From Sepioteuthis lessoniana (Eukaryota; Mollusca; Cephalopoda; Myopsida; Loliginidae), in contig OY757904.1 in assembly GCA_963585895.1 (NCBI GenBank), positions 21,056,717 to 21,120,716 on the forward strand: DNA of 64,000 nucleotides, written 5' to 3'. The translations under genes and the position numbers were made by a program. The notes beneath the pieces were generated by a model. The model was not told the origin of the DNA. It did no database searches and saw only the letters and a list, made by a program, of their open reading frames with translations. Shown one piece after another: positions 42,578-51,743 of the stretch; position 1 is the stretch's first letter, and each line of letters begins with the position of its first letter.

Positions 42578-43125
42578 TGGGTGAATCAAAAGTCTTGCAA
42601 TATTTTGATAACATGAGGCACAATTCGTCAGTTCCGGATACTTTTGCAGCGTTCATGAAGATGACGAACCACACGAGCCTGTTAGATGGCGAGCTCTTCC
42701 GATACTCTCCAAAGGCTACTTGCTGGACTTGGACCACGGCCTCGGAATACACGCTTTTTGGTCCACCTGACCTAGTTTGACCATCGAGTTTCTTACAACT
42801 CAAGAGAAATTTCTTCAACCATCTTTTTACTGTACTGTGATCAACTCCACCTTCAAATGTTTTTGGTTGCTTCTGAGGCGTTATGGCCCCCTTCGAACAA
42901 GTATAACATCAGTTCCCGAATTATACTACGTTACACGATTATCTGGGCAGCTTTCAAATCACCTGCAGAATAAAACAATGCACAGTGTGTTACTACACCG
43001 ACTACCACGATACTATCAACCACAGCACGTAACTACCACGGCTTGTACAGCTTCATTTACATGCTATATGCTTCAAAAACTAGCATGTGCCAAAATGACA
43101 CAAAATCTTAGTAACTCGTTTTAGT
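42577..43125 (-). pseudogene. Mariner-like N-terminal transposase remnant
   Basis: The left end GGGTGAATCAAAAGTCTTGC is a terminal repeat shared with 17.9 kb. On the minus strand, GGVDHSTVKRWLKKFLLSC, KKLDGQTRSGGPKSVYSE and, after a frameshift, VVRHLHERCKSI and RIVPHVIKILQ form the paired helix-turn-helix part of a mariner-like transposase. The frame then meets the terminal repeat directly, so the catalytic half is absent: this copy is an internally deleted element. Confidence 0.75.
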
Positions 43126-43153
43126 TATTGATATTAGGAGCACTGAACAGATA

Positions 43154-43294
43154 ATATTGATTTAAAGTGTGTTCAGTTGGTCGAAGAATTGACTTTCTCT
43201 TTATTTCTCTGACCTTTAAATATCATCTGGGTTGTCAAAATGAAACGGGCACTTCAAGTAAGAAAGCGTCCATTTTTTGATAAAATAGAAATTT
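43154..43294. repeat. Direct repeat, right copy
   Basis: ATATTGATTTAAAGTGTGTT, GACTTTCTCTTTATTTCTCT, CACTTCAAGTAAGAAAGCG, TTTTTTGATAAAATA; pair of 42441-42577, flanking the mariner remnant. Confidence 0.8.
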
Positions 43295-43465
43295 CACTTG
43301 AGTTGACATATTCATTTATACGGATATTTTATCTTGAAGATCATTCTATGTCTAGAATCTCAAAACCATTGTTCTGTCGCCAAAAACACGCTGTATTTCT
43401 AGCTTGATTGGTAGGTCGGCTTTGCTATAACTATTGTATGGCCTCCATTACAAAAAAGTATTGTG

Positions 43466-43518
<53 letters not shown>

Positions 43519-43724
43519 CTGTGAATGTGCGGGTCTATGCATGTATGTAGGCACGTCAAGAGCTTTTCGTTTGGCATCAAAAATTCGTTTTCAAAAAAAA
43601 AGTAATCATTTATTCAATGAATAACGATGATAGAAATAGAATATGATGAGAATGAAATGGTACAAGATTATTATTTATTATGTTTACTTGCAGCTCGAGA
43701 TCAAAAGTAGGTAAAATTAAAGGT
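43295..43724. other. Intergenic DNA with (TA)n(GT)n
   Basis: A compound (TA)n(GT)n lies at 43468-43514; the rest is unassigned. Confidence 0.5.
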
Positions 43725-44280
43725 CACCCGGTTGGTTGGTTGGTTGGTTGGATTTTTATAGCATATTAACCATTGTTGGTTATTTAATGCCAAATCCATT
43801 TTCATACAAATAATCAGTTCTATTTCAAACAATTCAATTTAGCATAAGTATACAGTTTAATTGTCAAAAACATTTCTATTTCAAGCTATTCAGTTTCGTT
43901 CTAATTCAAATATTTCGATTTAATATTCGTATAGCGTTTGTTCACACACAGTCATATGTCAAAAGCAATTCAATTTAGCGTAAGTACAGAGTTTAAATAT
44001 CAAAACAGATCTATTTCAAGTAATTCAGTTTAGCATAAGTACACAGTTTAGTTTTATTTGACCCATAGATAGGACCCTATAAAGTGCTATCACTCCGGTT
44101 CAGAGTGGACCTGGGAGCGATGGTAATGAAGAGATACTCCGCATTCCCCAAAGCTCCAGCGTCACTGGAACCTCACCATCAGATTGTTTAGTGTCATACC
44201 AGGACACTCGTTTGGGTGGGGGCTACTTCTCTGCAAAGAGGCAGTCGGTGTATTCTACAGCTCCAGCCGATAGGGCAAGC
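43725..44280 (-). mobile_element. C element, reverse, full length
   Basis: GGTTGGTTGG units and tail (43725-43800), subrepeats 43810-44060 with CAATTCAATTTAGCATAAGT, GC-richer domain 44060-44275 (TTTGACCCATAGATAGGACC to CTACAGCTCCAGCCGATAGG). Confidence 0.85.
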
Positions 44281-44379
44281 GAAATTAAAGGAGGATCTAT
44301 CCCACTACTCAGAAGTAATGGACTTCGATGCTAAAATGCTAGCCATTACGTCAAAATTTGACTCTCACTAATAAATAAA

Positions 44380-44635
44380 GTAGTAACTTGGCGACCGTAG
44401 TCGAGGGCGACGAGAAGGCTCCTTTTTCAATAGCTACTACACCGACGTGTAGGGGAGGGCGCTACTCCTTTCCCTAGATTGCTCCACTTTACCCTTGATA
44501 CGTACCTTATATTGCTGAGTGTTAAGCAAGGCGGTATCAAGTATCATTTTAAAAGTCTTTGGTATGACTCGACCCGAGATTGAACCCAGGTCTCCTTGAC
44601 CATTAGCAAACACTCTACCCACTAGGCCTAATTCT
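44380..44635 (-). mobile_element. SINE-F
   Basis: AAAGTAGTAACTTGGCGACC at the 3' side, hairpin CTACACCGACGTGTAG, GAGATTGAACCCAGGTCTCC and ACTCTACCCACTAGGCC on the head side. Confidence 0.88.
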
Positions 44636-44739
44636 TGATGGAAATGGTTAATGGTTAAAAGAATGTACATTAGGTAATATTTCTAAATTCATCATATTAA
44701 GAAGCCTTACAGTAAGAGAAAATCTAAGATTGAATTCAC

Positions 44740-45590
44740 GTATAGAAATAATCAAAGTTTTGCACTACATGAAAGACAATATGAACAAATTCTTTTAATG
44801 AAACAAATTGTAAAGCTTTACACTAGGATTGTAGAGACAAACCCATGTTTGACCCATTTGGAAACATTCTTGACTAAAACCTGCTTCTCCGTACCATTAC
44901 ACATTCTTCTATAAATTTCTCATGGTTTGCACTTCTCAGCCAGCAAAAAATCAATGACAGACCTCTGTTCATGAATATACCTCCGCTCAAGCGTATAGAA
45001 ATAATCAAAGTTTTGCACTACAAGAAAGACAATATGAACAAATTCTTTTAATGAAACAAATTGTAAAGCTTTTCACTAGGATTGTAGTGGCAAACCCATG
45101 TTTGACCCATTTGGAAACATTCTTGACTAAAACCTGCTTCTCCGTACCATTACACATTCTTCTATAAATTTCTCATGGTTTGCACTTCTCAGCCAGCAAA
45201 AAATCAATGACAGACCTCTGTTCATGAATATACCTCCGCTCAAGCGTATAGAAATAATCAAAGTTTTGCACTACAAGAAAGACACTATGAACAAATTCTT
45301 TTAATGAATCAAATTGTAAAGCTTTTCACTAGGATTGTAGTGGCAAACCCATGTTTGACCCATTTGGAAACATTCTTGACTAAAACCTGCTTCTCCGTAC
45401 CATTACACATTCTTCTATAAATTTCTCATGGTTTGCACTTCTCAGCCAGCAAAAAATCAATGACAGACCTCTGTTCATGAATATACCTCCGCTCAAGCGT
45501 ATAGAAATAATCAAAGTTTTGCACTACAAGAAAGACACTATGAACAAATTCTTTTAATGAATCAAATTGTAAAGCTTTTCACTACGATAT
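44740..45590 (-). repeat. 253-bp tandem array containing mariner transposase DNA
   Basis: GTATAGAAATAATCAAAG starts at 44740, 44993, 45246 and 45499, exactly 253 bases apart, giving three full units and a partial fourth. Each unit has an AT-rich part (GAAAGACAATATGAACAAAT) and about 165 bases of a mariner-like gene on the minus strand: the frames hold LERRYIHEQRSVIDFLL, EIYRRMC-type and KHGFATT-type segments. Units differ at only a few positions. Weaker AT-rich subrepeats continue to about 45750. Confidence 0.93.
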
Positions 45591-45849
45591 AAACTTGTGA
45601 AAGAATTTACTAAATGAAATAATCATTAAAGCTTTATACAACAAGAAAGACAAAAAACAATTTGACAAAATGCAATAATCATGAAAGCTTTTCGCTCCAA
45701 GAAAATCAATATCATTGAATATTACTGAATTCACTTAATGAAATAATCCTTAAATTTTATAATCAGAAAGTATTGGTCTCTATGTAAAAGCAAATAAAAC
45801 AGCTCATGTGTTTTAAATTAGAAGCAGCCATCTCCACTTTAAGTGGTAA
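45591..45849. repeat. Decayed extension of the 253-bp array
   Basis: TCATTAAAGCTTTATACAAC, AAGAAAGACAAAAAACAATT and ATCATGAAAGCTTTTCGCTC are degenerate repeats of the AT-rich third of the unit, with no transposase part. Confidence 0.6.
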
Positions 45850-46400
45850 GCCTCTTAACTGAAACCAGTGCACCTACCTCGGCAGCAATATCTTATCTAC
45901 TGAAAGTAATGTCAATATGTGCATAACGAGGGTGTGGATTGGTAATGACAAGTTATCGATCATATCGAAATCTAATCTGTCCGATAAAATAAAACGGGAC
46001 TTCCTCTGAAGTGTCCCTGTGTCAGTACTACTGTACAGATGCACCATATGGACTCAAACGAAATGCATGGGAAAAAAGTTAGATGGAAACGATGCAAGAC
46101 CGCTACGAGTTGTTATAAACAATCCCTGGAACTAATACCTCCAAAGCAGTAGTTGTACAGTCATCTAACTCCCATCTCAAAAACTATCCAAACAAGACAT
46201 GCGAAGCGCTACCGGAGAAGTAAGGACGAACTTATAAGTGATGTTCTTTTATGGACTTCTACACAAGAACACGCCAGGGTTGGTCGACAAACGAAACTTA
46301 CATTCATCAGCTCTACGCGGACACTGGATGCAGTCTAGAAGACCTACCAGAAGCGATTGGTGCTGACAGTGCAACTTGATGACGATGATAATGATGAGAT
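45850..46400 (+). pseudogene. LINE 3' region, forward
   Basis: Plus-strand relics of the C-terminal LINE region: CAVPVSVLLYRCTIWTQT-like sequence near 46015-46060, ISKTIQTRHAKRYRRSKDEL and ISDVLLWTSTQEHARVGRQT at 46170-46290. Ends with GATGACGATGATAATGATGA, the sense form of the family's ATG-type tail. Confidence 0.8.
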
Positions 46401-47249
46401 ACCAAGTAATTTCGTTCAATGACATTGAAGCACCATTTTGAATGAGGATGTTATGAATCACTATTTCACGAGGAAATAACCTGTCTAGCGTGCGATGTCG
46501 GCAAGACAACCTTTGTATTGCCGATATCTGCAATGATCATCCTCAACCTTTCCTTGGAAGATGATATTCGACAGGCAATTGTGCCAACATGCCTAGAGGA
46601 AGGATTCTTTCCTGTTTCAAGTGCGTTGATTTTCTGCGTACTAATGTAACATATTGATGCTCGACCGAGCCGTCAATCAAGAGACGCCCCTGTGTAAATA
46701 AGCAGGAGAACAGCGAAACAGGTGCATCCGGTCGAAGATATCGGAATATCACTTTGACCTGTGGACATGGTTGAATTCGGTGCAGATGCGTACGCCCACG
46801 AGAAGCAGGTGGACGTAAAACAAAAATATAACCAGGTGCCACAGACGGCTTGAGTCAGTTCGAGTTCCAGTTGGAGTTGGAGTCAGTTGAGGACAAGATG
46901 GCGGAGAGAAAGCCAACGGCAGACAGGGGGCTTTGGGCCCTCAGTGACCCACGGTTGAGCAGCCCAGCCAGAATGCGAAAGAAGTGCTGCTATGGTCAGA
47001 AGAACTTGGGGTCAATATGTAGCAGTCTGTCCCCGTCTCCAACTCACCTCTCACACACAACCAACAACAACCCTTTCGAATAATGTGTGAGAGGTATATT
47101 TTTATAAAGAAGTGTGTTCGTTCGTTCATTGAAGTTCGTCTTTATTGTTGACTATGTTTCCGCTTATATTATATTTGTATATGTGTATGGTTGTGACTAT
47201 ACAACACTAAGATCATTTGGATGCCTTGGAGGACAAAAAATGAAGGAAT
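46401..47249. other. Unassigned GC-richer DNA
   Basis: 46540-47090 has more GC than its surroundings and an 77-codon frame from 46850 (MSQFEFQLELESVEDKMAER). I find no family resemblance and no splice-site context that would make it an exon. An LTR or untranslated part of an element is possible. Confidence 0.35.
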
Positions 47250-48035
47250 AATAATAATAATAATAATGAGAGTGACGGTGATACCAATAGTAATTGGTGC
47301 ACACGGTACAGTCACCAAAGGATAGGTACAAAGACTGGAGGGCTTGCAAATGAGGACGAGTGGAGACCATCCAAACTACAGCATTATTAGGACTGGCCAG
47401 AATACTGAGAAGAGTCCTGGAGACCTGAGGAGACTCGCCGTCACTCAACCTCCAGTGGAAGACCATCAGCTTACACTGGTGGGAAAAAACTCTCAAAGAA
47501 AGACCAGACCTAGGAATAATTAACAAAAAAAGAGAACAACGTATAGTGGACTTCGCCGTCCCAGAGTGAAAATAAAAGAAAGCGAAAAGAGAAATAATAA
47601 CTTGGACCTTGCGAGAGAACTAAGAACGCTGTGAAACATGAGCGTGACGGTGATATCAATTTTAATTTACGTGCTTCGAACGGTCCCCAAAGGTTTGTAA
47701 AGGAAGCTGGCAGAGTCAGAAACCAATGAAAGAATGGAGACCATCCTAACTACAGCATTGTTAAGATCAGCCAGAATACTGAGAAGAGTCCTGGAGGCCT
47801 GAGGATATTTGCTGTCATTCAGACTCCAGTGAAAGCCCACTAGCTATTGCCGGAGCGCACAGAATTTTTTCAGAGACTGGAGGTCTTGGAAATAAGAGCA
47901 CGAGTGGAGACCATCCCAGCTACAGCACTGTTGAGATCAGCCAGAATAAGAAGAGTACTGGAGACTTTAGGACACTTGCTGTCACTCAGACTCCAATTGA
48001 AAACCATCAGCTAACGCTGGTGTGGAAAAACTCTC
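47250..48035 (+). pseudogene. Three 3' ends of a second LINE family in series
   Basis: After an (AAT)n run at 47251-47267, three related segments follow: about 47267-47500, 47636-47845 and 47876-48030. Each has GAGTGGAGACCATCC, ACTACAGCATT/CTACAGCACTG, GCCAGAATA and GAGAAGAGTCCTGGAG or variants. Frames between the first and second read GIINKKREQRIVDFAVPE and KIKESEKRNNNLDLARELRT, then SVTVISI, a pattern I recall from the C-terminal end of a widespread LINE. The order (end, upstream part plus end, end) is not that of a single insertion. Confidence 0.65.
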
Positions 48036-48323
48036 AAATGAATAAAATAAGAATAGTCTATTTATTTATACGCTTGTGGTTATTATTCATCTGTATCACA
48101 CAGTGAATATTTATATATCAACGTAAAAAAAGAGGAAAGGTCAACAGCACGTCTGTCTTTTGACCTTACCACGCAATACCTTACTTTGTAAATCTCTCCC
48201 ACACCTTTCTGCCACAAACCGACATGATAATTTCAAAGAATGGATATCTGAAGAAGCATTTTGACTTAACTGTAAGTGGGAGTCAAATGGAAAAGTGGGA
48301 GAAGTATATATAGATATATATAT
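48036..48323. other. Intergenic DNA, nothing recognised
   Basis: No feature seen. Confidence 0.4.
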
Positions 48324-48760
48324 GAGGTTCATTCAATAAATAATCTGAAGTTTATATAAGGAGTAGGCCATATGCAGCACTGTTTATAGTTGCACCTTTT
48401 TCAAGGAAATAAATTGTAATGTTCCTTTTCATTTCCTAGCAGACTTCCTTCTTTACTAATCGCTGCGCCCTGAAGTTTTGCTACCGGAGAGTCTGCGTGT
48501 TTCTATCAAGAGACTGTTTTTTCGACTTAGGATTGTAGTGGCAAACCCATGCTTAACCCATTTGGAAACATTCTTGACTAAAACCTGCTTCTCCGTACCC
48601 ATCACACATTCTTCTATAAATTTCCCATGGTTTGCACTTTTTAGCCACCAAAAATTCGATGACAGATCTCTGTTCATGAATATACCTCCGCTCAAGCCTT
48701 GAGAGCGTTGATTTTCTGAAAAAAATTATTGATTTCCTTTTTAAATTACTCGTCTTCACT
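48324..48760 (-). pseudogene. Mariner-like transposase N-terminal part
   Basis: Minus strand: RRYIHEQRSVIEFLVAKKCK and PWEIYRRMCDGYGEAGFSQ, then after a frameshift VSKWVKHGFATTILSRKN. These are the N-terminal helix-turn-helix segments of a mariner-like transposase. The left end GAGGTTCATTCAATAAATAA with TCTGAAGTTTATAT looks like a terminal repeat. The catalytic domain is missing. It is the relative of the piece amplified at 44.7-45.6 kb. Confidence 0.75.
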
Positions 48761-48803
48761 AAATGTCCATTATGTATATGAATATATCTGTGCGCACGTA
48801 TGC

Positions 48804-49065
48804 GTGTGTGTGTGTGTGTGTGTGCAGCAATAATCAGCTTTATGTCATTTCATTGTACGCTATGTAGGATGTCATATATTTATTTCATAATTTCAAAAAT
48901 TGTAAAAAGTTGAGTTGTAAAAAGAGATACATTAAGAGAATTGATATCAAAATAAGTTGATGTGGTAAGGGGTCTGTAAATGCAGCCCCTTTCAGCAGTG
49001 ATGGTTCGTTGGATTTTATGGCATATGAATCATTGTGGGTTATTTAATGCCAAATCCTTTTTCTA
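48804..49065. repeat. (GT)n and an isolated hairpin tail
   Basis: (GT)n at 48804-48824; at about 49005-49065 TTGGATTTTATGGCATATGA and GTGGGTTATTTAATGCC form a tail unit without C domain. Confidence 0.65.
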
Positions 49066-49094
49066 CAACGTACATATATATATCTCGTCGTATC

Positions 49095-49625
49095 ATCTGA
49101 ATCCCTCTCCTCCTAGCTTGCTTCCAAGCAGCAATGGGGGAGACTCCGCCTTCACAAAATTTATCATCGGATTTATTCGATGGCTTGAGCCCCTTAAGGA
49201 ACCCGAACGAAGAGAAATGGCCTTCATTGCCTTTGTCATCGCCAGTATCATCGCTCCCGGCCAGTTCGATACCACCAGCACAAAAAATGCCAGAAACGGC
49301 AATCTCCTGGTCGGCACAAAAAAAGTCCCCTGAAGACTACTCAAAACAAAGGGCAAAATACGCCAAGTTCTTCGTAGGAAACCGTATTTTGCCCATACCA
49401 GAGTTAGTTTAAATAGTCCAGCCTAAAATAATATCATTTATAATCACGGACCTAAAGACTAGGAGATTGGCTGGAATAAAGAAGGAGACTTTTGAGGAGT
49501 TACTAAAGGCAGCAGGAATCCCAAATAGGTATTTCTCCAGAAGGAGCTTCGCTACCTGGGATGTCCTGCTGCCGACAGAAACCTTGCAAAGAAACTGGCC
49601 GGGAGTAATATATCATCGAAATATT
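49095..49625 (+). pseudogene. LINE ORF1-like fragment
   Basis: A frame from 49134 encodes MGETPPSQNLSSDLFDGLSP, a Pro/Ser-rich stretch, then KRAKYAKFF-like FVGNRILPIPELV and a stop at 49410. It continues in another frame as FIITDLKTRRLAGIKKETFE, ELLKAAGIPNRYFSRRSFAT and WDVLLPTETLQRNWPG. The second part is a pattern I associate with ORF1 proteins of L1/Tx1-like retrotransposons. It stops abruptly where a C tail begins at about 49630, so the downstream RNA-binding part and ORF2 are absent. Confidence 0.6.
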
Positions 49626-49629
49626 ACCG

Positions 49630-50173
49630 GCTACAACCGGAATACTTTTGTAGGTTATTTAATACCAAATCCATTTTTATACAAATAAATAGTTTTATTT
49701 CAAACAATTTAGTTTAGCACAAATACACATTTTGATTGTCAAAAACTCTTCTATTTCAAGGTATTCAGTTTAGACAAACAGTTCTAAATCAAACAATTAA
49801 GTTTAGTATATGTACAGTTTTTGTCTACACACAGTTAAATGTCAAAACAATTCCATTTCAAACAATTCAGTTTAGCATAAGTACAGTTTCAAAGTCAAAA
49901 ACAGTTCATTTCAAACAATTCAGTTTAGCACACAAAAACAGTTCCATTCCAAATAATTCAGTTTAGCATAAGTACACAGTTTAGTTCTATTTGGCCCCTA
50001 GATAGGACCTGGGAGCGATGGCAATGAAAGTGTACCCCGCATTCCCCAAAGCTCCAGCATTACTGGAACCTTATCATCAGATTGTTTAATATCATATCCG
50101 AGACACTCGTGGCGGGGGAGGTCTTGCCCCTCTGCAGAGAAGCAGTCGGTGTATTCAACAACCCCAGCCGATT
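49630..50173 (-). mobile_element. C element, reverse, first of three in tandem
   Basis: Partial tail (TTTGTAGGTTATTTAATACC), six subrepeats (49690-49985), shortened GC-richer domain with the piece between TAGATAGGACC and TGGGAGCGATGG deleted. Confidence 0.85.
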
Positions 50174-50730
50174 GGGCAAAGTTACTTCTTGGAGGTTATG
50201 GCCCAGTTCGAACACATAATGCATAAAGTTTGGTTTAATGGCATATCAACTATTGTAGGTTATTCAATGCCAAATCCTGCTTTTACATATATATTAAATA
50301 TAATTTGTAAACACATTTTGTCCATACATAGAGTTAAATGATCAAATAGTTTTATTTTAAACAATTCAAGTATTACTAAGTATCACATCAGTCATTTGTT
50401 TATACACTGTAAAACGATCAAACTGTTCTATTTCTAACAATTCAATTTAGCATAAGTCATTTGTTTGCACTCATTTTAAAAATAATAAACAGTTCTATTT
50501 GACCCATTGATAGAACCTTATCAGATGCTACTACCCTGGGCTTGAGTGGACCTGGGAGTGATGGTAATGAAAGAGTACTTCACATTCCCCAAAGTTCTAG
50601 CTATACTGGAGCCTCACCATCAGATAGTTTAATGTTATATCCATAACACTAGTTAAGGTGGGGTTTTACCCATCTGCAGAGATGCAGTCTGTTAGGGTTA
50701 GGGTAACCCTAACCCTAACCCCAGCTGATT
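50174..50730 (-). mobile_element. C element, reverse, second of three, with linker
   Basis: Begins with a linker GGGCAAAGTTACTTCTTGGA and GGTTATGGCCCAGTTCGAAC, found again at 50731, then tail, subrepeats and domain. Near its end a telomere-like palindrome (50692-50718) replaces the usual GTGTATTCTACAG. Confidence 0.85.
50692..50718. repeat. Telomere-like palindrome inside a C element
   Basis: Two TTAGGG units run into three CCCTAA units: TTAGGGTTAGGG, T, AACCCTAACCCTAA. The arms are 13 bases with one unpaired central base. Confidence 0.95.
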
Positions 50731-50833
50731 GGGCAAAGTTATTTCTTGGGGGTTATGGCCCAGTTCGAACACATACAGCATAAAGTTTGGTTTAATGGCA
50801 TATCAACCATTGTAGGTTATTTAATGCCAAATC

Positions 50834-50897
<64 letters not shown>

Positions 50898-51390
50898 TAG
50901 ATGATTTCTAAACACATTTTGCAGATGAAAATTTTTTAATGAACCTGAGCTCATTTTTTTGCACACTTAAATGGTTTCACTTATTTCTATCAAATACGAA
51001 TAATTCTATTTACTATTAATTATTTGTTTGCACACAGTTTAATGTTTTCAAGTATTGCTATCTATCACTAACAATTCAATTAAATGTCAGTCATTTGCTT
51101 ACACACAGTTAAATGATCAAACAGTTCTATTTCAAGCAATTCAGTTTAACGTAAGTACACTGATTAAATGTCAAACCGTTCTATTTTACCTTAGATAGGA
51201 GTCTATCAGGTGCAACTACTCCGGACCAGAGTGAACCTGGGAGCGATGACAATGAAGGGAGACCACGCATTCCCCAAAGCTTCAGCATTACTTCAGCCTC
51301 ACCATCAGATTGTTTAATGTCATTTCAGGACATTCGTTAAGGGAGATGCAGTCGGTGTATACTGCTGCCCTACCTGACTGGGTCAAGTAA
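50731..51390 (-). mobile_element. C element, reverse, third of three
   Basis: The linker recurs 557 bases after its first occurrence. The tail is followed by a (TA)n run at 50837-50892, then a longer subrepeat region and the GC-richer domain to CTACCTGACTGGGTC. Confidence 0.85.
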
Positions 51391-51417
51391 GCATAAGTTC
51401 CTGTATTAGATTACGTA

Positions 51418-51560
51418 AATAACTGCAGTGATACTATTTAACCCATATCTGGGAGATAAAGGGTTTTATACCTTTCCCAAGAGAATTTGTCCAAACGTGA
51501 ACATAATAGCTTGAATTCACTTACTTCAAGGCCGCGGTCTAGCACTTTCACCAATACGCT
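51418..51560 (-). mobile_element. SINE-B head and core, reverse
   Basis: GCAGTGATACTATTTAACCC, CTTTCCCAAGAG (core), then AGCTTGAATTCACTTACTTC, the B-box side much mutated, and CTTTCACCAATACGC. Confidence 0.7.
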
Positions 51561-51743
51561 ACGGAGACATTGCTCCTGCACGTTTAACTGTGCACTTTTC
51601 AAATTATACACAGAGTCAAACAATGCACAACGTCTCGGTGCACCAATTACCACAACAACTACCAACCTGCAACGGCTTGAATACGGTCACGTGACAAACA
51701 TGTGGCAAACTAACATGTACCAAATATTGCAAATATTGATTAC
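51561..51743 (-). mobile_element. Mariner remnant beside the 52-bp array
   Basis: CAAATTATACACAGAGTCAA, ACAATGCACAACGTCTCGGT, CACGTGACAAACATGTGGCA are collinear with 42.96-43.10 kb at the untranslated side of that mariner, ending in CAAATATTGCAAATATTGAT, its terminal repeat. Confidence 0.7.

Noticed and set aside
46850..47083. 77-codon frame beginning MSQFEFQLELES as a host gene
   Set aside because: No recognised domain, no flanking splice signals I could defend, and the surrounding sequence looks like decayed element DNA.
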